A stretch of 18,290 bases of DNA, from assembly GCA_012841255.1 (NCBI GenBank), contig DUUZ01000090.1:1-18290 (forward strand), written 5' to 3'. Below the pieces are notes generated by a model. The model saw only the letters and a program-made list of their open reading frames with translations, had not been told where the DNA came from and ran no database searches. Positions 1 through 6,081 of the stretch are shown piece by piece. The DNA is from Clostridiaceae bacterium. Lineage in GTDB: Bacteria; Bacillota; Clostridia; Saccharofermentanales; DTU023. The translations under genes were made by a program, and so were the position numbers. Numbering within the stretch: position 1 is the stretch's first letter; the number at the start of each line of letters is the position of its first letter.

Positions 1-1158
1 GACGAATTCGACGATGTAGGCCTCGCGGAAGGGATCCTGGCCGCCCTTGTAGGCGATGCTGCCGGAGACTCCCTCGTATTCGAGATTCTGCAGGGCTTCG
101 ACAACCTTGGAGGATTCGACGCTGCCTGCCTTCTCGATGGCCGCCGCCATGATATGCATGGCTTCATAGCCCAGGATGGCGAACATATTCAGGTATTCGG
201 CCGAAGGATCGCTGTCGGCATAGAAGGCCCGGTAGGCATCCATGACTCTCTGGAGTTCGGCACCCGGCTCGCGCAGCGAGTACTGGGTGCAGTAGAAGGC
301 TCCGTCCAGGGCTCCGTAATTGGAGGCATCCATTTGGAGGAGAAGGCCGTCCCAGCCGTCGGAGCCCAGGAACTTGGAGCTGATGCCCAGTTCACGTGCC
401 TGGGTCAGGATCATGGCCCCGTCGCCGTAGTAGCCGGGGGACATGATGACATCGGGGTTGCCTGCCTTGATCTTGGTCAGCTGGGCGTTGAAGTCGGTCG
501 AGCCCGGCTGGTAGCCTTCCTTGTCGGTCCGGGTCATGCCCAGGCTTTCAGCGGCTGCCCAGAAGGCATCCGCAACGCCCTTGGAATAGTCGTCGCCGGT
601 GTCATAAAGAACGGCCACGCTGGAAGCTCCCAGCTTCTCCTTGGCATAGTGGGCCATCAGTTCACCCTGGTAGGGGTCGGTAAAGCAGGCCCGGAAGATA
701 TTTTCACCCGCCTGGGTGATGGCTGCGCCCGTTCCGGTCGGCGTGATCATGGGGATGCCGTCCTCGACGGCCTTCTGTGCGACCGCGATGGTGGGAACTG
801 TGGTAATGTCGCCGATCAGGGCCACAATGCCGTCTTCATTGACCAGGCGGTCATAGGCAATGGTGGCAGCTGTCGAATCGCCCTCTTCATCGTAGGCAAT
901 GTACTTGATCTTCTTACCCAGGATGCCTCCGGCCTTGTTAATCTCATCCACGGCCAGCTTGGTGCCGTTATTGGACGCGATGCCGTACTGGGCGACATCG
1001 CCGGTCAGGGGCGCCAGCCCGCCGATAATAATCTCATCGGGCAGGGGGCCGTCCGTACCAGCTGGAGCTGACGGATCAGAAGGTTTGCCGGAGGGTCCGC
1101 AGGCGGCCGCTGTCAAAAGAAAAACGACAGCCAGCATCAGGCTCAAAAATTTTCTCAT
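1..1158 (-). CDS. Branched-chain amino acid-type ABC transporter substrate-binding lipoprotein (LivJ/LivK family), 3' end beyond window
   Basis: The reading frame starts at ATG 1158 and stays open to base 1, giving 386 codons without a stop, so the C-terminus lies outside the window. The N-terminus MRKFLSLMLAVVFLLTAAAC is a lipoprotein signal peptide with the likely lipidated Cys at residue 20. A Ser/Pro/Gly-rich linker follows, and then the periplasmic-binding type I fold: IIIGGLAPLTGDVAQYG, AVDEINKAGGILGKK, and ALIGDITTVPTIAVA. These are typical of Leu/Ile/Val and amide-binding proteins of the HAAT family. It should sit outside the membrane and deliver an amino acid or similar ligand to LivHMGF-type permeases, which would lie beyond the left edge. 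The ribosome binding site TAAGGAGAT (about 1166-1174) is 7-8 nt from the start. The ligand cannot be read from the sequence. Confidence 0.93.
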   Translation of the reverse strand, partial: MRKFLSLMLAVVFLLTAAACGPSGKPSDPSAPAGTDGPLPDEIIIGGLAPLTGDVAQYGIASNNGTKLAVDEINKAGGILGKKIKYIAYDEEGDSTAATIAYDRLVNEDGIVALIGDITTVPTIAVAQKAVEDGIPMITPTGTGAAITQAGENIFRACFTDPYQGELMAHYAKEKLGASSVAVLYDTGDDYSKGVADAFWAAAESLGMTRTDKEGYQPGSTDFNAQLTKIKAGNPDVIMSPGYYGDGAMILTQARELGISSKFLGSDGWDGLLLQMDASNYGALDGAFYCTQYSLREPGAELQRVMDAYRAFYADSDPSAEYLNMFAILGYEAMHIMAAAIEKAGSVESSKVVEALQNLEYEGVSGSIAYKGGQDPFREAYIVEFV

Positions 1159-1294
1159 CTTACTGATCTCCTTACTCGTATTTCCAGTTCCCGGGCCCGG
1201 TCTGCGGTCAGAGGGGCATCTTGCCTGGAAAAATTGAATTAGTACAAAGGATAAGAAAGAGCAGAGATTTTAACAATGGACATTTTATCAACAA

Positions 1295-1324
1295 AGTACA
1301 CTTTATACCATGTCTAATTGTCAA
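1295..1324 (-). promoter_or_regulatory. Candidate sigma-A promoter for the LivJ-type gene
   Basis: On the minus strand a perfect -35 TTGACA (1319-1324) is followed after 18 nt by TGTACT (1295-1300, 4/6 match to TATAAT). This would give a leader of about 130 nt. An alternative is TTGTTG (1289-1294) with TAAAAT (1267-1272), spacing 16. The whole 1159-1376 gap is markedly A+T-rich and holds no gene I can support. Confidence 0.4.
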
Positions 1325-1376
1325 ATGATATAAAAATGCCTTCATTTATTAGTTTTCAAATTTTTATGCATTCATA

Positions 1377-1799
1377 TTATGCAGTATAATGCTCATTTAT
1401 TGCATGCTCCGAGTAACTGAGCAGGCGGCGGAGGGCTATGGAAGCCGACTTGCGGGCTTCCGCCGTATAGCTCCCCTCCTCCTCCTGGGCCATGACCGAG
1501 GCCTTGAGCCTGAGATACTTTTCAAGCGTTTCCGGCTTCTTGTAGTAGAGGACCACGACCTTGCCCTTGACGGCTTCATCGGGGACCAGATCGGAGCACA
1601 TGAGATCCGTCTCCACAAAGGAAAGAGCCCCGAAGTGTTCCGCAATGGCCTGGGCGGCCGCTTTCACATCCTCCCACTCCTCCACTTCCATGATGGGGCT
1701 GAAGGCCAGGTCCTTGACCTCCCAGGCGACCACTTCGCAAAAGGCTTCAATCATGCCCAGCTTCCTTGCCTTTGCATCGTATTGTTCAAGAATCTTCAT
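1377..1799 (-). CDS. Conserved-looking small protein of unknown function, last gene of the OpuC cluster
   Basis: The gene encodes 140 aa from ATG 1799 (MKILEQYDAKARKLG...). I chose this start because GAGGAG lies 7 nt upstream. An in-frame ATG at 1844 would add 15 basic residues but has no clear ribosome binding site. The protein is soluble-looking and mixed alpha/beta, with acidic stretches (EVEEWEDVKAAAQAIAEH), a hydrophobic strand (GKVVVLYYKKPETLEKY), and a basic helical C-terminus. There is no signal peptide or membrane segment. I do not recognise the family. The gene lies 62 nt after the OpuCC stop on the same strand with no strong terminator between, so co-transcription with the osmolyte transporter is plausible. 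A+T-rich DNA follows the stop. Confidence 0.75.
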   Translation of the reverse strand: MKILEQYDAKARKLGMIEAFCEVVAWEVKDLAFSPIMEVEEWEDVKAAAQAIAEHFGALSFVETDLMCSDLVPDEAVKGKVVVLYYKKPETLEKYLRLKASVMAQEEEGSYTAEARKSASIALRRLLSYSEHAINEHYTA

Positions 1800-1861
1800 G
1801 CTGCTTCTCCTCGCCGCCCGGGTTTTTGTCAAGTATACCCTCAAAGGGGTCCCGGTGCCGA

Positions 1862-2782
1862 CTAGCCGGTCAGACCTTCTTCGGCCAGGAATTCCAAAGC
1901 CACCTCTTCCGGCGTCCGGCCGTTGACATCGACCTCATAGGTCAGGTCGGTCATGCTTTCGTTGGTGAAGCGACCAGCCAGTTCGTTGAGGATATCCTCC
2001 AGCTCAGGAGCTGTTTCGGCATAGCGATCAAAAAGACTGTCCCGGACCAGGAGGGCGTCATTGTATTCGGCAAAGAAATTCCTGTCATCTTCCAGGATTT
2101 TGAGATCAGCCTTCTTGTTCATGCCGTCTGTTGAATAAACAACGGTCACGTCGATATGCCCATTTTCAACAGCCGAATACTTCAAGGCCATCTCGATGGC
2201 TTTTCCTTCCTTGAAGTTCAGATCGTAAAATTCGGAAAAAGGCCCGTACTTCATGCTGCCTTCCTCGCCGAAGAATTCGTGTTCGGCTCCGAAGATGAGC
2301 TGGGGCGCTGCCGCAGACAGATCCGAGAGGGTGTCGATGCCGTACTGGTCTGCCAGTTCATGGGGCATGCCAATGGCATAGGTATTCTCATGACCCAGAG
2401 GTTCCAAAAGGCGGACGCCGTCCTGTTCCAGGGCGGTGCGGCTGGCGAAGTCATAAAGGGACTGGCCCTCCGGGACATCCGCCACATCCAGCTTCAGATA
2501 GGTTGTGAGCAAGGTCCCGTCGTAGCTGTTCATCAGGTCACTGTCTCCCTTGACCAGGGTCTTGTAGAGATTGACCGGCGACATCTGGTCACGGATCTCG
2601 ACCTTGATGTCCGTATTTTCCTCGACCAGGATCTTGACCATCTGATGGACGAGCTGCATCTCGGAAAATTCCCCGTCGTAGATGATGATGGGGCTGTCCG
2701 GCCCTTCCGTTCGTCCTGAACAGCCGGCCAGGATGACCAGGGTCAGGGTCAGGGCGATCAGCAATTTTATATATTTTTTCAT
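1862..2782 (-). CDS. opuCC: Glycine betaine/carnitine/choline-type ABC transporter substrate-binding lipoprotein (OpuCC/OsmF family)
   Basis: The product is 306 aa. The N-terminus ends in a classical lipobox LAGC (Cys21), so it is a membrane-anchored extracytoplasmic binding protein. Family hallmarks of the OpuAC/OpuBC type II binding fold are visible: SYDGTLLTTYLKLD (about 89-102, matching the usual YTGT-type segment), FYDLNFKEGKAIEMALKY, and a C-terminal TYEVDVNGRTPEEVA. It should capture a quaternary-ammonium osmolyte and pass it to the two permeases encoded upstream. The ribosome binding site AAAGGAAG is well spaced from the ATG. The gene follows the second permease after 37 nt, a gap that holds a small hairpin. 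The exact ligand (betaine, choline, carnitine or proline betaine) cannot be assigned. Confidence 0.93.
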   Translation of the reverse strand: MKKYIKLLIALTLTLVILAGCSGRTEGPDSPIIIYDGEFSEMQLVHQMVKILVEENTDIKVEIRDQMSPVNLYKTLVKGDSDLMNSYDGTLLTTYLKLDVADVPEGQSLYDFASRTALEQDGVRLLEPLGHENTYAIGMPHELADQYGIDTLSDLSAAAPQLIFGAEHEFFGEEGSMKYGPFSEFYDLNFKEGKAIEMALKYSAVENGHIDVTVVYSTDGMNKKADLKILEDDRNFFAEYNDALLVRDSLFDRYAETAPELEDILNELAGRFTNESMTDLTYEVDVNGRTPEEVALEFLAEEGLTG

Positions 2783-2799
2783 TTGTTCTTCCTTTCAAA

Positions 2800-2815
2800 T
2801 GGAGCTGTAACTCCA
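2800..2815 (-). other. Small intercistronic hairpin between permease and binding-protein genes
   Basis: TGGAG (2800-2804) and CTCCA (2811-2815) form a 5-bp stem with a 6-nt loop in the mRNA just after the permease stop and before the opuCC ribosome binding site. It lacks a T-tract, so it is more likely an mRNA-processing or stabilising element than a terminator. Binding proteins are often made in excess of permeases, which such hairpins can support. Confidence 0.35.
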
Positions 2816-2819
2816 GATT

Positions 2820-3413
2820 TTACCGACGGCCGCTTTTCAGGCTATGTTCAAGCCAGGCCATCAGGCCGTCAAGGACAAGGGCCATGGCCATAAGTGTCAG
2901 CGTCCCCGATAAAATCAGTTGGATGTTCTGGGTCCGGATCCCTCTGTTGATGACAGATCCGAGCCCGCCGCCTCCCACGGAGGCCGCAAAGACTGCGATC
3001 CCCACGGAGGTGACGGCTGCAATCCGGATCCCCGCAAAAATCATGGGGAAGGAGAGGGGCAATTCCACAGTCATAAGACGGTCCCAGCGGGACATGCCCA
3101 TGCCGCGTGCGGCTCTTTTGACCCCCGGATCAATGGCCTCCAGCCCGATATAGGTGTTGTGGACGATGGGCAGGAGCGAATAAAGGAGCAGGCCCGTGAT
3201 CACGGTCGTCTTCCCCGCCCCCAGGACCAGCATGACCATGCCCAGGAGGGCCAGGGCCGGGATGGTCTGCAAGAGTTCACTCAGCCGCAAGATGGGTTTC
3301 CGTGCCGGTTTCCACAGGTAGGCCGCGACGCCTAAAGGCAGGCCGGCCAGGATGGACAGGACGACGGAAAAGAAAACGATGTAAAGGTGTTCCAGGAGTA
3401 TTTTGGTATTCAT
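2820..3413 (-). CDS. opuCD: OpuC-type osmolyte ABC transporter permease (OpuCD/OpuBD family)
   Basis: This 197-aa integral membrane permease has several hydrophobic helices and the BPD_transp_1 (MetI-like) fold. The EAA-loop region is seen as GLEAIDPGVKRAARGMGMSRWDRLMTVELPLSFP, which couples to the ATPase. The motif VGGGGLGSVINRGI near residues 146-159 is typical of OpuBB/OpuBD proteins. Its ATG overlaps the stop codon of the preceding permease by one base (TGATG), which suggests translational coupling. In the Bacillus opuC order the binding protein lies between the two permeases; here the permeases are adjacent. Choosing CD over CB for this paralogue rests only on order. Confidence 0.9.
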   Translation of the reverse strand: MNTKILLEHLYIVFFSVVLSILAGLPLGVAAYLWKPARKPILRLSELLQTIPALALLGMVMLVLGAGKTTVITGLLLYSLLPIVHNTYIGLEAIDPGVKRAARGMGMSRWDRLMTVELPLSFPMIFAGIRIAAVTSVGIAVFAASVGGGGLGSVINRGIRTQNIQLILSGTLTLMAMALVLDGLMAWLEHSLKSGRR

Positions 3414-4036
3414 CAGCGCCTGACCTTTCTTTCACTTCTCTTTTGCAATGCGTCAATCACCAGACTGAGAAGAACGGCCATCAGGGCAGCGGGGAGTGCT
3501 CCCGCAACAATCAGCTGGTTTTTGTTGGTGGCGATCCCGATGTAGATGAACTCACCCAGGCCGCCAAGGCCGATCATGGAAGCCAGGACCGCCCAGCTGA
3601 CGGTATAGACCGCCGACATGCGCAGGCCTCCCAGGATGGAGGGCATGGCCAGATGGAGTTCCACTTCAAAAAGTCTCTCCATCCGGGACATGCCGCAGCC
3701 CCGCGCGGCTTCAATCAGGCTCGGATCCACTTCCAAAAGCCCCGTATAGGTGTTCTTCAGGATGGGGAACATGGCATAGACGGCCAGGGCAATGATGACC
3801 GTGGCCGGAGTCATCCCCAAATAAAGAAAGAGTACCCCGATGAAGACCACACCCGGAATGGTCTGGAAGACCGAGATGACGGGCAGGACCAAGCGGGCCA
3901 GACGGGGCAGGCGGGAAAGCAGAATCCCCAGGATGAGGGCCGCCGCAAAGCCGATGGACACTGAAGTCAGGACGTAGAGAAAATGAACACCAAATGCAGT
4001 CAGGAGCTTTTGTCCGTACATATCAATGAAGGTCAC
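3413..4036 (-). CDS. opuCB: OpuC-type osmolyte ABC transporter permease (OpuCB/OpuBB family)
   Basis: This 207-aa membrane permease is paralogous to the gene that follows it. It carries the same BPD_transp_1 architecture: TSVSIGFAAALILGILLSRL in the first helices, a central VIIALAVYAMFPILKNTYTG, the EAA-type coupling loop EAARGCGMSRMERLFEVELHLA, and IGLGGLGEFIYIGIATNKNQ. It should form the channel heterodimer with the neighbouring permease. Its start overlaps the end of the ATPase gene by 4 nt (ATGA), and its stop overlaps the next start, so the unit is tightly coupled. Confidence 0.9.
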   Translation of the reverse strand: MTFIDMYGQKLLTAFGVHFLYVLTSVSIGFAAALILGILLSRLPRLARLVLPVISVFQTIPGVVFIGVLFLYLGMTPATVIIALAVYAMFPILKNTYTGLLEVDPSLIEAARGCGMSRMERLFEVELHLAMPSILGGLRMSAVYTVSWAVLASMIGLGGLGEFIYIGIATNKNQLIVAGALPAALMAVLLSLVIDALQKRSERKVRR

Positions 4037-5154
4037 GCCTCATCACCCCACAGTGCATCAGCCATGGCCCGGGCCATACTGGTTTTGGTCACGATCCCTG
4101 CGATGGTGCGGTCGTCATTGAGAACAACCACGAAATCACTGTCGCTGTCCAGCAGCTTGTCAAAGCTGTCCATGGCGTCTTCAGACACGTGCGAAACGGC
4201 ATTGGGGGTCGTGGGGATCTGGCCGATGGTTTTGGCATCCTTGCCATGCCTGCGGATATTTCTGATGGTGACTACACCGGCATAGCTGTTGTCTTCATTC
4301 TTGACCAGGAGGCTGTCGATCTTCCGCCTGGCCATGATTTCAGTGCTCTTCCTGATACCTTCTCCCTTGTAGACGCTGACCGGGTGAGGCTTCATGAAAT
4401 CTCCTGCCGTCAGCTCTGCACTGCCGCTGCCGGAAATCCTTTTGCCCATGAATTGCTTGATCAGATCGCTGGCCGGATTCTCCAGGATCTGGTCGGGACT
4501 GTCCATCTGGACGATCTTTCCCTGGTCCATGAAGATGATCTTGTCGGCCAATTTCAGGGCTTCGTCCATGTCATGAGTGACAAAGACAAAGGTTTTTTTC
4601 AACTTCTTATGAAGGCGGATGATCTCATCCTGCAGGGCCTCCCGGGTCATGGGATCCAGGGCGCCGAAGGGCTCATCCATCAGGACCAGGGGCGGGGATG
4701 CCGCCAGGGCCCGGAGGACGCCGATCCGCTGCTGCTGGCCCCCCGACAGTTCCGAAGGGTATTTGTCTGCATATTCCTCATAGGACATGCCGACCATATC
4801 CAGAAGATCACGGGTGATCCTTTCGATTTCCTCTTTTTTATACTTGAGCCTCTTGGGCACCACCCCGATATTTTCTGCCACCGTCATGTTGGGGAAGAGT
4901 CCGATCTCCTGGATGACATAGCCGATCTTGCGCCGTAAGGCGACCGGGTTGGTCTCCATGATGTCGCGTCCCTCCACATGGATATGGCCTGCTTCCGGCT
5001 CGATCAGCCGGTTGATGGATTTCAGAGTCGTTGTCTTCCCGCAGCCGCTGGGGCCGATCAGGACGGCAAACTCCCCTTCTTCAATTTCAAAACTGATGTC
5101 GTCCAAAATGACGTCATCACCATATTTTTTTGTAACATTTTCAAAACGTATCAA
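4033..5154 (-). CDS. opuCA: Osmolyte ABC transporter ATPase with C-terminal CBS pair (OpuCA family)
   Basis: The product is 373 aa and powers the importer. Visible motifs are Walker A GPSGCGKTT (34-42), Q-loop IQEIGLFPNM (about 81-90), signature LSGGQQQR (136-143), Walker B LVLMDEP (156-162) and H-loop His194. After the ATPase core comes a tandem CBS module (about 250-368; GDFMKPHPVSVYKGE and IPTTPNAVSHVSEDAMDSFD). In OpuA and OpuC relatives this region senses ionic strength or binds c-di-AMP; that role is inferred here from the family. The start codon appears to be TTG (5152-5154), because the conserved N-terminus IRFENVTKKYG begins there and AGAGGA lies 8 nt upstream. It is the first gene of the minus-strand operon. 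Confidence 0.95.
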   Translation of the reverse strand: MIRFENVTKKYGDDVILDDISFEIEEGEFAVLIGPSGCGKTTTLKSINRLIEPEAGHIHVEGRDIMETNPVALRRKIGYVIQEIGLFPNMTVAENIGVVPKRLKYKKEEIERITRDLLDMVGMSYEEYADKYPSELSGGQQQRIGVLRALAASPPLVLMDEPFGALDPMTREALQDEIIRLHKKLKKTFVFVTHDMDEALKLADKIIFMDQGKIVQMDSPDQILENPASDLIKQFMGKRISGSGSAELTAGDFMKPHPVSVYKGEGIRKSTEIMARRKIDSLLVKNEDNSYAGVVTIRNIRRHGKDAKTIGQIPTTPNAVSHVSEDAMDSFDKLLDSDSDFVVVLNDDRTIAGIVTKTSMARAMADALWGDEA

Positions 5155-5417
5155 AATATTTTCCTCTTTTCGTCAATAAAAAAAGACCTCGCGCCAGTGC
5201 TTCCGGATGGTGAACCAATCACGTATGCCCTGGACCGAAGTCCCGATAAACACAAATTCAATTATGCCAACCCCGGATCCGCAAGACCCGGGAACACCGC
5301 ATTCAAGACGGGCTTTTCAAGTTGGCCTACCCGTTCGAATTCATCCGTTCAATCACTAAATCTCAATATTTTCCTGTGTCATTGCAGTCCGGCAAGGCCA
5401 GTGCCGGAAAGCACTAA
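5155..5417 (-). promoter_or_regulatory. Long structured 5' leader of the opuC operon with terminator-like element
   Basis: If the promoter at 5424-5452 is used, about 260 nt of untranslated RNA precede opuCA. On the minus strand I see a CCGGCA/TGCCGG hairpin (5389-5394 with 5402-5407) and an ACGGG...CCCGT pairing that competes with a GCCAAC...GTTGGC pairing. A CCCGG...CCGGG hairpin and a GGAC-UUCG-GUCC tetraloop hairpin (near 5231-5242) follow. GAGGTC (5185-5190) then runs straight into T7 (5178-5184), just before the ribosome binding site. GAGGTC can pair with GACTTC (5237-5242), using bases of the UUCG hairpin, so the two structures are mutually exclusive. I do not recognise a known riboswitch consensus, including the ydaO c-di-AMP class. 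Confidence 0.4.
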
Positions 5418-5420
5418 GTT

Positions 5421-5452
5421 AGTAGGATAGCCTACTTGGCAAATCGAGTCAA
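5421..5452 (-). promoter_or_regulatory. Candidate opuC promoter with palindrome over the -10
   Basis: On the minus strand TTGACT (5447-5452, 5/6) is followed after 17 nt by TATCCT (5424-5429, 4/6). The -10 lies inside a palindrome AGTAGG-ATAG-CCTACT (5421-5436, plus-strand reading), a place where a repressor could act. Confidence 0.5.
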
Positions 5453-5500
5453 ATCGGGGTCTGGTAATCTGAACACAAAGAAGGCATGCAATAAAAGCTC

Positions 5501-5530
5501 CTCTTCACCCGTTATTAAGGGTGAGAGGGT
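5501..5530 (+). other. Stem-loop just upstream of the ECF sigma gene
   Basis: TCACCC (5505-5510) and GGGTGA (5519-5524) form a perfect 6-bp stem with an 8-nt loop, extendable outward through a wobble pair and one mismatch. It is followed by GGGTTTT only, a poor T-tract for a terminator. It ends about 25 nt before the sigma factor ATG, whose own ribosome binding site is weak (no GGAGG). It may control translation or mark the end of a short upstream transcript. In the rest of the 5437-5553 segment I see no convincing sigma-A or ECF promoter. Confidence 0.4.
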
Positions 5531-5553
5531 TTTGGCAGAAGCGGTAAATAAAG

Positions 5554-6081
5554 ATGAAAGAAATCGAGAAGAAGATCCTGCAGCTGGCACAAGGCGACCA
5601 GGGAGCCCTGGAGTTGCTCTATGAGCGCACCAAGGGGGCCGTCTACGGTCTGGCGCTTTCCATCGTCAGAAATCCCCAGGACGCCGAAGATATCATGCAG
5701 GACACTTACCTGAGGATTTACCGGTCCTCGGGGAGCTACCGGGCCCGGGGAAAGCCCATGGCCTGGATTCTGACCATCACACGGAATCTGGCTATGGATA
5801 AGGTCAGATCCCGCACAGCCCGGGAGCTCCCCCTGGAAGAAGACTGGATCCCCGATCAAGGAAGCGACTTCTCCGAATCCGCCCTCGACCGTATGGTACT
5901 CGACTCTCTTCTGGCCCGGTTGACCGAAGAGGAACGGCAGATCGTCGTCCTCTACACGGCCGGAAGACTGAAGCACAGGGAGATTGCCCGGATTCTGGGA
6001 ATTCCCCTGGGCACCTCTCTTTCCAAGTATCACCGGTCTTTGTCAAAACTCCGAAAATGGTTGGAGGAGGAACAAAAGTGA
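5554..6081 (+). CDS. ECF-type RNA polymerase sigma factor
   Basis: This 175-aa protein has the two-domain ECF layout. Sigma region 2 covers about residues 20-90, with RNPQDAEDIMQDTYLRIYR and the DNA-melting and -10 part WILTITRNLAMDKVR. A short acidic linker follows, then region 4 at about 115-168 (LTEEERQIVVLYTAGRLKHREIA and PLGTSLSKYHRSLSKLR), a helix-turn-helix that reads the -35 element. It directs RNA polymerase to a stress or envelope regulon. The last four bases (GTGA) overlap the start of the anti-sigma factor, so the two are translationally coupled. ECF genes usually autoregulate, but I could not identify the promoter. Confidence 0.93.
   Translation: MKEIEKKILQLAQGDQGALELLYERTKGAVYGLALSIVRNPQDAEDIMQDTYLRIYRSSGSYRARGKPMAWILTITRNLAMDKVRSRTARELPLEEDWIPDQGSDFSESALDRMVLDSLLARLTEEERQIVVLYTAGRLKHREIARILGIPLGTSLSKYHRSLSKLRKWLEEEQK

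Noticed and set aside
154..1071. Long open frame on the plus strand opposite the LivJ-type gene
   Set aside because: The minus-strand frame encodes a clear lipoprotein with family motifs and a ribosome binding site; the plus-strand translation is a low-complexity shadow typical of G+C-rich DNA.
4189..4938. Long plus-strand open frame opposite opuCA
   Set aside because: It is antisense to intact ATPase motifs, has no ribosome binding site or recognisable domain, and is explained by codon bias on the other strand.
5155..5417. ydaO-type c-di-AMP riboswitch upstream of opuCA
   Set aside because: The position is attractive, but I could not match the conserved core of that class, so I describe only a structured leader.
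5436..5624. Short plus-strand frame overlapping the ECF sigma start
   Set aside because: It is composed of leader sequence plus the out-of-frame start of the sigma gene and has no coding character.
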